This document shows, piece after piece, positions 19,075 through 27,687 of a stretch of 64,000 bases of DNA (the stretch's first letter is position 1; each line of letters opens with the position of its first letter). Source of the stretch: Ruegeria sp. THAF57 (lineage in GTDB: Bacteria > Pseudomonadota > Alphaproteobacteria > Rhodobacterales > Rhodobacteraceae); the NCBI RefSeq assembly GCF_903914075.1, contig NZ_CAIWNQ010000007.1, positions 62,001 to 126,000 on the forward strand. Direction: 5' to 3'. The notes beneath the pieces were generated by a model. It was not told the origin of the DNA and did no database searches. It saw only the letters and a list, made by a program, of their open reading frames with translations. The position numbers were made by a program, and so were the translations under genes.

Positions 19075-19947
19075 CTAATCGATGTAGTAAAAGTGCCTTG
19101 ATGAGTTGCAGAAAACGTCGGTGTGGTTCTCCCTCGGGATAAGGAGTTGATATCGATGAGCAAGCTCTTCGTAAGTAGACGAAAGGCTATCAACCGGAAA
19201 ATTTGATCCGAACATGCAACGATCTGCGCCGAATTTTGACAAGCAGGTCGAAACGATGTGGGAGACGCTTTCTGCGCTCCAGTTGTGGTCAAACATCCCG
19301 AGGCCAGAAAGCTTACAATAGACCTGTGGCAGGTTCGACAGTGCCGTCAGCGCGTCCGCCCATTTCTGTATCCCCGTTGCGGACCGGTCATGGGGCGAGC
19401 CAGCATGGCAGAGCGCGATCTGCGTATCCGGGGCCTTCGCAAGCACACTTGCGGTTTGTTTCATCAGCTCGGGCAACAGTTGAAGATCAAAGGACAAACC
19501 GCGCTCGCCCAGTTGCCTCAGGCCAGACAGGAACCTTGGGTCCTGAAGCAGCGCATTCGTGCCCGTTTTTGCATCTTCTCCCGGGGCGCGGCCAATGATT
19601 TGACGCACGCCGCGCACAGACGGCAACGTTTGGAGGCGGTCAAGCTGTTCGCTCAAATCACCAGCAGTCAGGTCGCAGAAAGCAATCTGAACCAACGGCC
19701 AATCCGGGGACTGATCGGCCACTGACTGCACCCATTGCGCCTCGGCCCAAGGATCGGCTGCGCCGACCTGAACGTGAACCGATGCGGTGAAGCCTTGAGC
19801 CTGGGCATCTGCGCGAAACTCCGGCAACAGATAGTCCCGTTGAATCGAGGCTGGGTCGCCGAAAAAGCGGACGGCACCTTTTTCCATGAGCCAGGGATAG
19901 GTTACGGCCGTAAGGTCCCACAGATGGTGGTGCGCATCTATTCTCAT
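19075..19947 (-). CDS. Amidohydrolase-2 family TIM-barrel hydrolase
   Basis: A 290-residue metal-dependent hydrolase of the COG3618 type. MRIDAHHHLWD at the N-terminus is the metal-binding HxH signature, ALCHAGSP near residue 180 supplies another His, and MFGSNFPVDS near 252 is the usual C-terminal Asp-bearing motif. ATG 19947 is chosen because it gives the canonical start and overlaps the upstream stop by ATGA. Relatives open lactones, for example in L-fucono-, L-rhamnono- or galactonolactone catabolism, or decarboxylate. It belongs to the leftward arm of the LacI-type catabolic island, where lactone hydrolysis of a sugar-like substrate would fit, but this is inference. Confidence 0.88.
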   Translation of the reverse strand: MRIDAHHHLWDLTAVTYPWLMEKGAVRFFGDPASIQRDYLLPEFRADAQAQGFTASVHVQVGAADPWAEAQWVQSVADQSPDWPLVQIAFCDLTAGDLSEQLDRLQTLPSVRGVRQIIGRAPGEDAKTGTNALLQDPRFLSGLRQLGERGLSFDLQLLPELMKQTASVLAKAPDTQIALCHAGSPHDRSATGIQKWADALTALSNLPQVYCKLSGLGMFDHNWSAESVSHIVSTCLSKFGADRCMFGSNFPVDSLSSTYEELAHRYQLLIPRENHTDVFCNSSRHFYYID

Positions 19948-20957
19948 GGTGTTTCGATTCCTGTGGTGCGGCCCAGAATGTCTACCCCTTGCCCTTTCCA
20001 GAAATGCAGCAAGTCGATGAAAATCCAATTCTCGGCCAGCTTGTCGCCTGCGCGGCGATAGATATCAATCACCCTGAACTCACCGGGTTTTCTGGTGGCT
20101 GGCATCCCCATAAACCCACCCGAAGGAATTGCAGTGAAATTGGGCCAACCAAAAAAGCCGCCATAGTGCCCCTCGGCCAAACGGCAGATATGGCTGGTTT
20201 TTGTCCGGTCTGTGAAAGTGGCCCGGAAGGGGCCCGAATGTTGCCTTGCGTATCGGTCGATTGAGTAGGTCGCGCCAATCCCCTCTGGGCCCCACCAGAT
20301 CATGTCATCATGCCAGGCTCGGGCCAGTTCATCCTCAATAGATAACCCGCTGTCCCATTGGCCGAGATCCGATATCATTGCGTTGATGACTGCTAAGGTC
20401 TTTTCGCCCTCGTCGACAGGTTGTTTGTTCCATAGCAGACCGTCATGGGTCATTGGTCCGGGCTGAACCAGATGCGCCGCCGTTTGTGGTGGAAAGGGGT
20501 TCTGTCCGGCCTGAACCATCAGATGCGGTATATCAAAATACATTGCCGTTTCGACAATCCTGTCACCGACAATTTTGTAAAATGCGCAATAGCGCAGGAA
20601 AGCCAACTTGCCAGTGGGGCGGATGCCCAGCCACGGCTGGTCGAACAACCCCATCAGATGCCCCATGGATACAACCCAGACATCCGCATCGTCCCGCAGC
20701 GAGTTTTGCCCTGCAAATAGGATATCTATGCGGTTTTGCAGCCGTGTCAGGCTGCTTTTCAACGGTAGCCAGAAATACCGGGCAACTTGGTTGGCACCGA
20801 TGATCTGGTTGAAGGGATGAAAGCCGCGCCACAGCAAATCAGGGGCGCAGAATTCGCTCAGGACATTTGAGGTTTCTTCCTGTGTCGCGGTTTCCAGCGC
20901 GTTGTGAAATGCAGAGACAAGGCTTTTTTCTGTCTGAAAGGTCACGGTATTTACCAT
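19944..20957 (-). CDS. SnoaL/NTF2-like protein, two tandem domains (paralogue 1)
   Basis: A protein of about 337 residues built of two SnoaL-like alpha+beta cone domains. Each half ends with the family pattern of an aromatic-rich strand and 'fR..iyr..gdki.E.w...D'. Examples are FYKIVGDRIVETAMYFDIPH near residue 130 and DIYRRAGDKLAENWIFIDLLHF near residue 305. It is related to three further proteins in the same island (25815, 27684, 30540). ATG 20957 is preferred to TTG 20966; neither has a strong ribosome site. It is transcribed leftward from the divergent promoter carrying two palindromes. SnoaL folds catalyse cyclisation, isomerisation or hydrolysis; the reaction here is unknown. Confidence 0.85.
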   Translation of the reverse strand: MVNTVTFQTEKSLVSAFHNALETATQEETSNVLSEFCAPDLLWRGFHPFNQIIGANQVARYFWLPLKSSLTRLQNRIDILFAGQNSLRDDADVWVVSMGHLMGLFDQPWLGIRPTGKLAFLRYCAFYKIVGDRIVETAMYFDIPHLMVQAGQNPFPPQTAAHLVQPGPMTHDGLLWNKQPVDEGEKTLAVINAMISDLGQWDSGLSIEDELARAWHDDMIWWGPEGIGATYSIDRYARQHSGPFRATFTDRTKTSHICRLAEGHYGGFFGWPNFTAIPSGGFMGMPATRKPGEFRVIDIYRRAGDKLAENWIFIDLLHFWKGQGVDILGRTTGIETP

Positions 20958-21015
20958 TGCGATCAAGTTTTACGGTTGGTTTACAGCCGTTGTGAGTCGG
21001 GTGTTCCGCGCATTC

Positions 21016-21031
21016 TTGCATACGTATGCAA
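21016..21031. promoter_or_regulatory. Probable LacI-family operator 1
   Basis: A perfect 16-base palindrome TTGCATACGTATGCAA with a central CG, the hallmark of LacI/GalR operators. It lies between the divergent SnoaL-like gene (20957, minus) and the ABC ATPase gene (21109, plus). The same motif occurs again 54 bases further right (centre to centre). The cognate regulator is probably the LacI-family protein at 29500 in the same island. Confidence 0.85.
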
Positions 21032-21067
21032 AAATGTCTTGCCAGAATTGATAAGTGCATATTACAG

Positions 21068-21087
21068 TTTTGCAAACGTATGCAAAA
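21068..21087. promoter_or_regulatory. Probable LacI-family operator 2
   Basis: A 20-base near-perfect palindrome TTTTGCAAACGTATGCAAAA with only one mismatched pair around a central CG. It ends 21 bases before the ABC ATPase start codon, where bound repressor would block transcription or the ribosome-site region. Spacing from operator 1 is 54 bases, close to five helical turns, so both could be bound on one face of the DNA. Confidence 0.85.
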
Positions 21088-21108
21088 CGAATCCTTGCAG
21101 GGGGCATC

Positions 21109-22155
21109 ATGGCGGAAATTCAATTGCGCAACATCGGCAAGCGCTGGGGCTCGTTCGTTGGGGTTCATAATTTCGACCTGACAATTGCGGATCGTGAGTT
21201 TCTGGTTCTGCTGGGGCCGTCGGGCTGTGGCAAAACCACGACGATGAGGATGATTGCCGGGCTTGAAGACGTGACCGAGGGTGAAATTCTGGTTGATGGC
21301 AGAGTCGTCAACGATCTTGAGCCCAAGGATCGGGACGTGGCGATGGTGTTCCAAAGCTACGCTCTGTATCCGAACATGAACGTCTATGAAAACATCCGCT
21401 TTCCTCTGAAAGTGCGCGGGATTGATCCCTCGACCCATGACGAAAAAGTTCGCCAGGCCAGCGCGATGGTGGAATTGGATGACTTCCTGCATCGCAAACC
21501 TGCCGAACTGTCTGGTGGACAGCGTCAGCGCGTGGCGTTGGCCCGCGCCATCGTGCGCGAGCCGAACGTGTTCCTGATGGATGAACCGCTGTCCAATCTG
21601 GACGCCAAGCTGCGGGTGTCGACGCGGGCGCAGATCAAGAACCTCAGCCATGAACTGGCGGTGACGACGATCTATGTGACCCACGACCAGATCGAGGCGA
21701 TGACGCTGGCTGACCGCGTTGTCGTCATGAAACAGGGCGTAGTTCAGCAGGTCGGCAGCCCGACCGAGATTTACGACCGGCCTGCCAATACATTTGTCGC
21801 CAGCTTTATCGGCTCGCCTGCGATGAACCTCATGGACGGAGAGGTGTCGGGCGGTGTGTTCCGCGCCGAGAACGTCCAGATTCCGGTCGATGCCCCCGAT
21901 GGCCCCCTGACCTTGGGTTTCCGGGCCGAAGACGCGGGCCTTGCCGAAGGACAGGGCGAAATTACGGCTCCGATCTACACGCTCGAACTGCTGGGTGACG
22001 CGACCATGATCTCGGTCCGCGTCGGTGGTGCGCTGGTGTCCGTGAAAGCCGACAAAGCATTCCGCGCCGAGATCGGCGAAAGCGTCTCGTTCTCGGTGCC
22101 GAAAGACATCTGTCACCTCTTTGAAGCTGAAAGCGGTGCGCGGATCGGGGCATAG
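21109..22155 (+). CDS. ABC transporter ATP-binding protein (CUT1/MalK-like)
   Basis: A 348-residue ATPase. Walker A is GPSGCGKTTT near residue 41, the Q-loop is MVFQSYALYPNM, the signature is LSGGQRQRVALARAI, Walker B is FLMDEPLSNLDAKL, and the switch His is in VTHDQIEAMTLADR. The C-terminal OB-like regulatory domain is typical of MalK/UgpC, so a sugar or polyol-type substrate is likely. The frame is open back to 21055, but ATG 21109 has AGGGGG upstream and gives the normal start MAEIQLRNIGKRWG. It is the first gene of the rightward arm of the island, under the two palindromic operators. Confidence 0.95.
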   Translation: MAEIQLRNIGKRWGSFVGVHNFDLTIADREFLVLLGPSGCGKTTTMRMIAGLEDVTEGEILVDGRVVNDLEPKDRDVAMVFQSYALYPNMNVYENIRFPLKVRGIDPSTHDEKVRQASAMVELDDFLHRKPAELSGGQRQRVALARAIVREPNVFLMDEPLSNLDAKLRVSTRAQIKNLSHELAVTTIYVTHDQIEAMTLADRVVVMKQGVVQQVGSPTEIYDRPANTFVASFIGSPAMNLMDGEVSGGVFRAENVQIPVDAPDGPLTLGFRAEDAGLAEGQGEITAPIYTLELLGDATMISVRVGGALVSVKADKAFRAEIGESVSFSVPKDICHLFEAESGARIGA

Positions 22156-22229
22156 CCCCACAACAGCCCAACCGGGCACACAACCGGTCCGGACGTCGAC
22201 GACGGACCGATCCTGACAGGGAGAAACGC

Positions 22230-23441
22230 ATGAAACTCAAAACAATCCTCTTGGCCGGTGCCATGTCCTTTGCCGCCGCAGGCGCGTGGTCGGACTGTGC
22301 CTTTGAAAACGATGTCCCGCTAAAGTCGCTCTCGGCCGGGTTTGAAGCCTGGAAAGCCGTGACCGACGCGATGGCCGAGTGCGGCAATTTCAGCGCCTCG
22401 CTCGATCAGGAATTCCGCGAAAAACAGCCCGAAGCGTTTGCGGCTGATCCCGCGCTCTACCAGATTGGCGGCGTCTCGAACGCCACGCTGGTGCCGCTGC
22501 TGAACGCGGGCACTATCCGGCCGCTGGATGATCTGGTTGAGAAATACGGACAGGACCTTCTGCCGAACCAGTTGATCAAGGTGGACGGCAAAACCATGGC
22601 GATTGCTATGATGGTGAACGCGCAGCACCTGATGTATCGCGACGACGTTCTGGCCGAGCTGGGCATCGAAGAACCCAAGACCTATGCCGACGTTCTGGCC
22701 GCAGCCGCCAAGATCAAGGAAGCGGGCGCCATGGACTATCCGATTGGCGGTACGTTCAAGACCGGTTGGAATCTGGGTCAGGAATTCGTCAACATGTACC
22801 TTGGCGAAGGCGGCCAGTTCTTTGGCGACGGCAACATGCCCGCGATCAACAACGAACAGGGCGTAGCCGCGCTTGAGACGATGAAGGCCATGACCGAGTT
22901 CATGGACCCGGAATATCTGGTGTCGGACTCGACCTATGTTCAGCAGCAGTTCCAGCAAGGCAAGATTGCGATGGCGAACCTTTGGGCCAGCCGCGCGGCT
23001 GCCATGAACGACGAAGCCGAAAGCCAGGTGGTTGGTAAGGTTACGATGGCCGCAGCCCCGATGGGATCGGCTGTTCCTGCGACCACGATTTGGTGGGACG
23101 GTATCGTGCTGGCCTCGAACATGAGCGATGAAGAGGCCGACGCCGCCTTCCGTGTCGCACTGGAAGGTATGGATGGTGACATGGTCAGCGCCAACAACGA
23201 CACGGCGGTCTGGCTCAGCACTGCGTATACCCCGGGCGATCTGGCCGCCGGTGCCGCGGCCTCGGCCGAAGGTGGCGCCAAAGCCTATCCTGCGTCCGGT
23301 CCGATGGGCATCATGCACACCTCTCTGGGCAATGGTCTGGCGGACTATCTGACCGGTGCCAAGGATGCGCAAACCACACTGGCCGACATTGAGGCGGATT
23401 ACATCACCGCTGCGAAAGAGGCTGGTCTGATCAGCAACTGA
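22230..23441 (+). CDS. ABC transporter substrate-binding protein (CUT1-like)
   Basis: A 403-residue periplasmic binding protein with signal peptide MKLKTILLAGAMSFAAAGAWS, cleaved before DCAFEND. The two-lobed type-1 sugar-binding fold is suggested by motifs such as LYQIGGVSNATLVPLLNAG and IAMANLWASRAAAMNDEAE. Many Trp and acidic residues (TIWWDGIVLAS) could line the pocket. The start has GGGAGAAACGC upstream. It is followed by a strong hairpin before the permease genes, a common way to keep binding protein in excess. The ligand is unknown. Confidence 0.9.
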   Translation: MKLKTILLAGAMSFAAAGAWSDCAFENDVPLKSLSAGFEAWKAVTDAMAECGNFSASLDQEFREKQPEAFAADPALYQIGGVSNATLVPLLNAGTIRPLDDLVEKYGQDLLPNQLIKVDGKTMAIAMMVNAQHLMYRDDVLAELGIEEPKTYADVLAAAAKIKEAGAMDYPIGGTFKTGWNLGQEFVNMYLGEGGQFFGDGNMPAINNEQGVAALETMKAMTEFMDPEYLVSDSTYVQQQFQQGKIAMANLWASRAAAMNDEAESQVVGKVTMAAAPMGSAVPATTIWWDGIVLASNMSDEEADAAFRVALEGMDGDMVSANNDTAVWLSTAYTPGDLAAGAAASAEGGAKAYPASGPMGIMHTSLGNGLADYLTGAKDAQTTLADIEADYITAAKEAGLISN

Positions 23442-23450
23442 TCCTCTCTG

Positions 23451-23478
23451 GGGAGGGCCCTGCGCCCTCCCGCTTTTT
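23451..23478 (+). terminator. Hairpin with T-run after the binding-protein gene (attenuating terminator)
   Basis: The stem GGGAGGGC at 23451-23458 pairs with GCCCTCCC at 23464-23471 around a CCTGC loop, followed by GC and five T. It lies between the binding-protein stop and the first permease start. It probably stops a fraction of transcripts and stabilises the upstream message, so more binding protein than permease is made. Confidence 0.75.
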
Positions 23479-23508
23479 CCACCCGAGAACCATGAGAAAG
23501 GCAGAGCC

Positions 23509-24531
23509 ATGAATTTCCGGACATTTGCCGCCTTTGTCGGCCCCTCTGTCTTTATGATGCTTCTCTTTATCGCGTTCCCGCTGGTCAGCGTGTTCAAGCA
23601 GAGCTTTTACGTCACCCAGCCGATCTATGAGACGGTTGAGAAGGAAACCTGCACGCCGGGCTTTCTCACGCAGACCTGCGTGACCGAGCTGGTGTCGCAG
23701 CCGAAACTGGATGAACACGGCGAGATTATCACCCAGACCCAGTATGTCGGATTGCAAAGCTACCGTAACGTGCTAGAGCCCGAGCGAGCTTGGCGCGCGA
23801 TCAGCGACGGGAATTGGCAGGTTCTATCCACGATCAACTTCTGGAAAGCGCTGCGCTTCACGCTGACCTTCACGCTGATCACGCTGCCTTTGGTGGTCGG
23901 ATGCGGTCTGGGTATCGCGGTTTTGATCAACAATGCGGCCCGGTCGATACGAGGCCCCGTGATCTTTATCTCGCTGCTGCCCTTCATCATCACACCTGTG
24001 ATCGGCGTCTTGTCGATCAACTGGCTGTTTCGCGGCGACGGGATCATGACAGCGTTGATCGAATGGTGGTTGAACCGCGACATCGCGTTGTTTGCCCAGG
24101 CGTGGACGATCGAAATCCTGATGATGCTTTACCGCGTCTGGCACGTCGCGCCGTTTGCCGCCATCGTCTTCTATGCGGGTCTTCAGACCGTCAATCAGGA
24201 CAGTCTGGAAAGCGCCGTCATCGACGGGGCAACGCGCTGGCAGCGGATGAAGTACATCGTGATCCCGCATCTGATGCCGCTGATCATCTTCGTGTCGATG
24301 ATCCACCTGATGGACAGCTACCGGGTGTTTGAAGAGATCGTCGGCTTCTCGAGCCAAGGCTACGTCATCTCGCTGCAATGGCTGACCTTCGATTATCTAA
24401 CGCCGGATCAGGCGGGTAACCGGTCGATCAGTCGGGCCTCGGCCAACTCGATGTTGACCATGATCGGTGTTGTCATCCTGCTTATCCTGCCGCTGCGCCG
24501 TACATGGCGCGATCACAAAGGAGGCCACTGA
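23509..24531 (+). CDS. ABC transporter permease, MalF-like, with a periplasmic insertion
   Basis: A 340-residue inner-membrane permease with about six helices and the cytoplasmic EAA loop LESAVIDGATRWQRMKYIVI near residue 225. After the first helix there is an extra hydrophilic segment of about 40 residues containing two cysteines (ETCTPGFLTQTC) that is not usual in CUT1 permeases and should face the periplasm. It could contact the binding protein or form a disulfide loop. It is part of the LacI-type island; the start has AAAGGCAGAGCC upstream. Confidence 0.9.
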   Translation: MNFRTFAAFVGPSVFMMLLFIAFPLVSVFKQSFYVTQPIYETVEKETCTPGFLTQTCVTELVSQPKLDEHGEIITQTQYVGLQSYRNVLEPERAWRAISDGNWQVLSTINFWKALRFTLTFTLITLPLVVGCGLGIAVLINNAARSIRGPVIFISLLPFIITPVIGVLSINWLFRGDGIMTALIEWWLNRDIALFAQAWTIEILMMLYRVWHVAPFAAIVFYAGLQTVNQDSLESAVIDGATRWQRMKYIVIPHLMPLIIFVSMIHLMDSYRVFEEIVGFSSQGYVISLQWLTFDYLTPDQAGNRSISRASANSMLTMIGVVILLILPLRRTWRDHKGGH

Positions 24532-24532
24532 T

Positions 24533-25687
24533 ATGTCCTCACGCGCGCTTCGCCAGCCTTTCAGCCTGCGGCTGACCTCGAACATCTTTCTGGCGCTTTG
24601 GTGCCTGATTGCGGCCTTCCCGATCTTCTGGATCGTGGTGATGAGCTTCAAGTCACCCGTCGATGCCTTTGACAGCAACGCGCTGAACGTGATTTTTGGC
24701 CCCGCGACCTTGGGCGTCGGAAAGGGATTGTCCCTGCTGGATATCATTCTGGGTATCGCGATGATCTGGGGAACGATCACTCTGGCAACCAAAAAGCTGC
24801 CGTCGATGATCAAATCCTACACCAAGCCCAGGCAGGAGTGGTTTGGCTGGCTGATCGGCGTGCTGGCTTTGCTGGTTGGCTTCCTATTGGTGTTTTTTGT
24901 TGTACTTCCCGCCATTCTGAATGTGCTGAATCCAGTATTCGGTCCTTTGGGGCGGGACGTGCTGGGCCTGACCACCGAACATTACAAAACGGTCTGGATT
25001 GACCGGGGGTTCTCGAACAACTTCAAGAATTCTCTGATCGTTACGACCGGGGTGGTTACCGTGTCCCTGACCGTCGGAACGCTGGCCGGGTACGGTCTGG
25101 CACGGTCCGGGTCCACGCTGGCATTCTGGATTCTGATTGTGGCTTTGGTGTTCCGCGCACTGCCGCATTCGGTTCTGGTTGCGGGCTACCTGCCAGTTTT
25201 CATCAATTCGGCCGAATGGCTCAGCCCCATTCTGGGGGAAAACGCGCCGACCCTGTATGGCAAACCCTTCGCGGTCATCGCGGTTCTGGTTGCGATCAAC
25301 CAACCCTTTACAATCTGGATGCTGCGGTCCTTCTTCCAGAATATCCCTGCCGAACTGGACGAGGCCGCCCGCGTCGATGGGTGCAGCCATTTTCAGGCGT
25401 TCCGCCGTGTGATCATGCCGGTGATGTGGCCGGGGGTCATCACAACCGGACTGTTCAGTTTCCTTCTGGCCTATAACGACTTTCTCGTCACCGCGCTGCT
25501 GCTGGATGCACAAAACCAGACGATGGTTCCCGCTATCGTCGGCATGTTCAACCGTGAGACCACGACCACCGATCAGGTTGTCGCCGTGGCCGCCGCCGTG
25601 TCGATCACCGCGCCGCTGATCTTCCTTGTCCTGATCTTCCAGCGTCAGATCGTCAGCGGTCTGACAGCAGGGGCGGTGAAAGGCTGA
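24533..25687 (+). CDS. ABC transporter permease, MalG-like, unusually long
   Basis: A 384-residue permease; MalG-type subunits are usually near 280. The core is normal, with EAA loop IPAELDEAARVDGCSHFQAF near residue 280. Between the first helix and the transporter core lies an insertion of about 100 residues with two further hydrophobic segments (LLDIILGIAMIWGTITLA and WLIGVLALLVGFLLVFFVVL). ATG 24533, just after the upstream stop, is preceded by AAAGGAGG, which fixes the start. The insertion, together with that in its partner, suggests a distinct transporter subfamily. Confidence 0.9.
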   Translation: MSSRALRQPFSLRLTSNIFLALWCLIAAFPIFWIVVMSFKSPVDAFDSNALNVIFGPATLGVGKGLSLLDIILGIAMIWGTITLATKKLPSMIKSYTKPRQEWFGWLIGVLALLVGFLLVFFVVLPAILNVLNPVFGPLGRDVLGLTTEHYKTVWIDRGFSNNFKNSLIVTTGVVTVSLTVGTLAGYGLARSGSTLAFWILIVALVFRALPHSVLVAGYLPVFINSAEWLSPILGENAPTLYGKPFAVIAVLVAINQPFTIWMLRSFFQNIPAELDEAARVDGCSHFQAFRRVIMPVMWPGVITTGLFSFLLAYNDFLVTALLLDAQNQTMVPAIVGMFNRETTTTDQVVAVAAAVSITAPLIFLVLIFQRQIVSGLTAGAVKG

Positions 25688-25814
25688 TGAGCAACCACGC
25701 CCGCCATAACGCCATGTCGCGCCACCCGGCGCTGAACAGGATGCCCAGAGATTTTCTGAGTGTCGGGGGTCACGCCCCCAACACCACTCTCTGGCAACCT
25801 GAAAGGATATGGAA

Positions 25815-26345
25815 ATGAAAGGTTCGCGCCCCGAACAAGCGGTTTTGACCCGTGACACTGACCTGAGCAAAACAGACGACACGCGGCGGGTTATCGAAAC
25901 CATGGTGGATGGTCTGAATGACCATCGCATTGACGACATTGGCGAGTTTTTCGCGCAGGGCTTTCGCTGGATGGGCAATCAGGGCTGCGGCACGAAGACC
26001 GGCCTGCAGGAATTCCAGAACAACTGGCAGCGCCCGTTTCAGGCGGCGTTTTCCGACAAGGTCTGCATTGATGAGGCCCGCCTTTACATGGGGGAATGGG
26101 CTGCCGCCTTCGGCCGTCAGGAAGCAACCCATTCCGGCGAGTTTCTGGGCATCGCCGCGACAGGAAAGCGGGTCGAGATCCGGTACATGGATTTCTGGAA
26201 AGTCTTCGACGGCAAGATTGTCGACAACTGGGTGAACGTGGATTTTGCCCATGTCGCAGCCCAACTGGGCGTTGACCTGTTCAACGGTCAGGGCTGGGAA
26301 GCATTTGACCGAGGGGAAAAACTTCCACCTCGGCCCGAAAACTGA
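25815..26345 (+). CDS. SnoaL/NTF2-like protein, single domain (paralogue 2)
   Basis: A protein of about 176 residues with one SnoaL-like domain. The C-terminal signature DFWKVFDGKIVDNWVNVDFAHV is close to that of the paralogues at 20957 and 27684. ATG 25815 is favoured over 25809 because GAAAGG then lies eight bases upstream. The mid-region FAQGFRWMGNQGCGTKTGLQEF contains aromatic and polar residues typical of the active-site cone. It is the first catabolic gene after the transporter set, separated from it by about 120 bases that include an imperfect GGGGG-TCACG-CCCCC hairpin (25765-25779). Confidence 0.85.
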   Translation: MKGSRPEQAVLTRDTDLSKTDDTRRVIETMVDGLNDHRIDDIGEFFAQGFRWMGNQGCGTKTGLQEFQNNWQRPFQAAFSDKVCIDEARLYMGEWAAAFGRQEATHSGEFLGIAATGKRVEIRYMDFWKVFDGKIVDNWVNVDFAHVAAQLGVDLFNGQGWEAFDRGEKLPPRPEN

Positions 26346-26355
26346 GGATTGAAAA

Positions 26356-27687
26356 ATGGCAATCGAGTATCTCAAACGCGGTAAATCTGACGCTGACCGG
26401 GCCGAAGATGACGCCAAAACCCGTGCCGTGGTCGAAGCGACGCTGAAAGACATTGAAACCCGCGGCGATGTCGCCGTGCGCGAGCTGAGCGAGAAATTCG
26501 ACAATTATTCACCGGCCTCGTTCCGGCTGTCGCAGGACCAAATCGAAGACCTGATCAGCCAGCTTTCCGACCGTGAGCTGGCGGATATCAAGTTCGCCCA
26601 AGAGCAAGTGCGTAACTTTGCGCAGGCGCAACGGGATTCGATGCTGGATATCGAGGTCGAAACCCTGCCGGGCGTTATACTGGGCCACAAGAATATCCCT
26701 GTGCAGTCCGTTGGTTGTTACGTTCCCGGCGGTAAGTTCCCGATGGTGGCTTCGGCGCATATGTCGGTGGCGACGGCGTCCGTTGCGGGGGTTCCACGCA
26801 TTATCGCCTGCACGCCTCCGTTTCAGGGCAAGCCAAACCCTGCGGTCATCGCGGCCATGCATCTGGGCGGAGCACACGAAATCTATGTCATGGGCGGCAT
26901 TCAGGCCATTGGCGCAATGGCGCTTGGCACTCAGACAATCAACCCCGTTCATATGCTGGTCGGCCCCGGCAACGCCTTTGTCGCCGAAGCCAAACGCCAG
27001 TTGTTTGGCCGTGTCGGCATCGACCTGTTCGCAGGCCCGACCGAAACCATGGTGATTGCAGATGAAACCGCGGCCGATGCGGAACTGTGCGCGACCGACC
27101 TGCTGGGTCAGGCTGAACATGGATATAACAGCCCCTGCGTGCTTTTGACCAACTCGCGCAAACTGGCCGAGGAGACTTTGGCCGAAGTTGATCGGCTGCT
27201 GGACATTCTGCCGACGGCGGACACCGCCAAAGTGTCGTGGGCGGAATATGGCGAGGTCATCGTTTGCGAAACCTATGACGAGATGCTGAAGGTGGCCGAC
27301 GACATTGCCTCGGAACATGTGCAGGTGATGACGGATCGTGACGATTGGTTCCTTGAGAACATGACCTGCTACGGGGCGCTGTTCCTTGGGGCTCGCACCA
27401 ATGTGTCGAACGGGGACAAGGTGATTGGGACGAACCACACCTTGCCCACAAAAAAAGCAGGGCGATACACGGGCGGTCTTTGGGTCGGCAAATACCTGAA
27501 AACGCACTCGTACCAGAAGGTTCTGACCGACGAAGCGGCAACTCTGATCGGTGAATATGGCTCGCGCCTGTGCATGCTGGAAGGGTTTGTGGGGCACGCG
27601 GAACAATGCAACGTGCGCGTTCGCCGGTATGGGGGCATCAACGTGCCATACGGAAAGGCCGCGCCGTATAGGGATGCGGCGGAATGA
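26356..27687 (+). CDS. HisD-family zinc dehydrogenase, HpsN-like (not a histidine-pathway gene by context)
   Basis: A 443-residue member of the histidinol dehydrogenase family. Zinc ligands aligned to E. coli HisD are present: Gln252 and His255 (GQAEHG), Asp354 (NGDKVIG) and His414 (VGHAEQ). The catalytic pair is Glu320-His321 (ASEHVQV). The [20 protein letters not shown] stretch resembles sulfopropanediol dehydrogenase HpsN as I remember it rather than HisD. No his genes are nearby; neighbours are a sugar-type importer, SnoaL proteins and an SDR. It therefore probably oxidises a primary or secondary alcohol on a different substrate to a carboxylate in two NAD-dependent steps. The identity of that substrate is inference. 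Confidence 0.85.
   Translation: MAIEYLKRGKSDADRAEDDAKTRAVVEATLKDIETRGDVAVRELSEKFDNYSPASFRLSQDQIEDLISQLSDRELADIKFAQEQVRNFAQAQRDSMLDIEVETLPGVILGHKNIPVQSVGCYVPGGKFPMVASAHMSVATASVAGVPRIIACTPPFQGKPNPAVIAAMHLGGAHEIYVMGGIQAIGAMALGTQTINPVHMLVGPGNAFVAEAKRQLFGRVGIDLFAGPTETMVIADETAADAELCATDLLGQAEHGYNSPCVLLTNSRKLAEETLAEVDRLLDILPTADTAKVSWAEYGEVIVCETYDEMLKVADDIASEHVQVMTDRDDWFLENMTCYGALFLGARTNVSNGDKVIGTNHTLPTKKAGRYTGGLWVGKYLKTHSYQKVLTDEAATLIGEYGSRLCMLEGFVGHAEQCNVRVRRYGGINVPYGKAAPYRDAAE

Noticed and set aside
22320..23597. Long minus-strand frame (425 codons) opposite the ABC binding-protein gene
   Set aside because: Shadow of a well-supported gene; composition is typical of antisense GC-rich frames.
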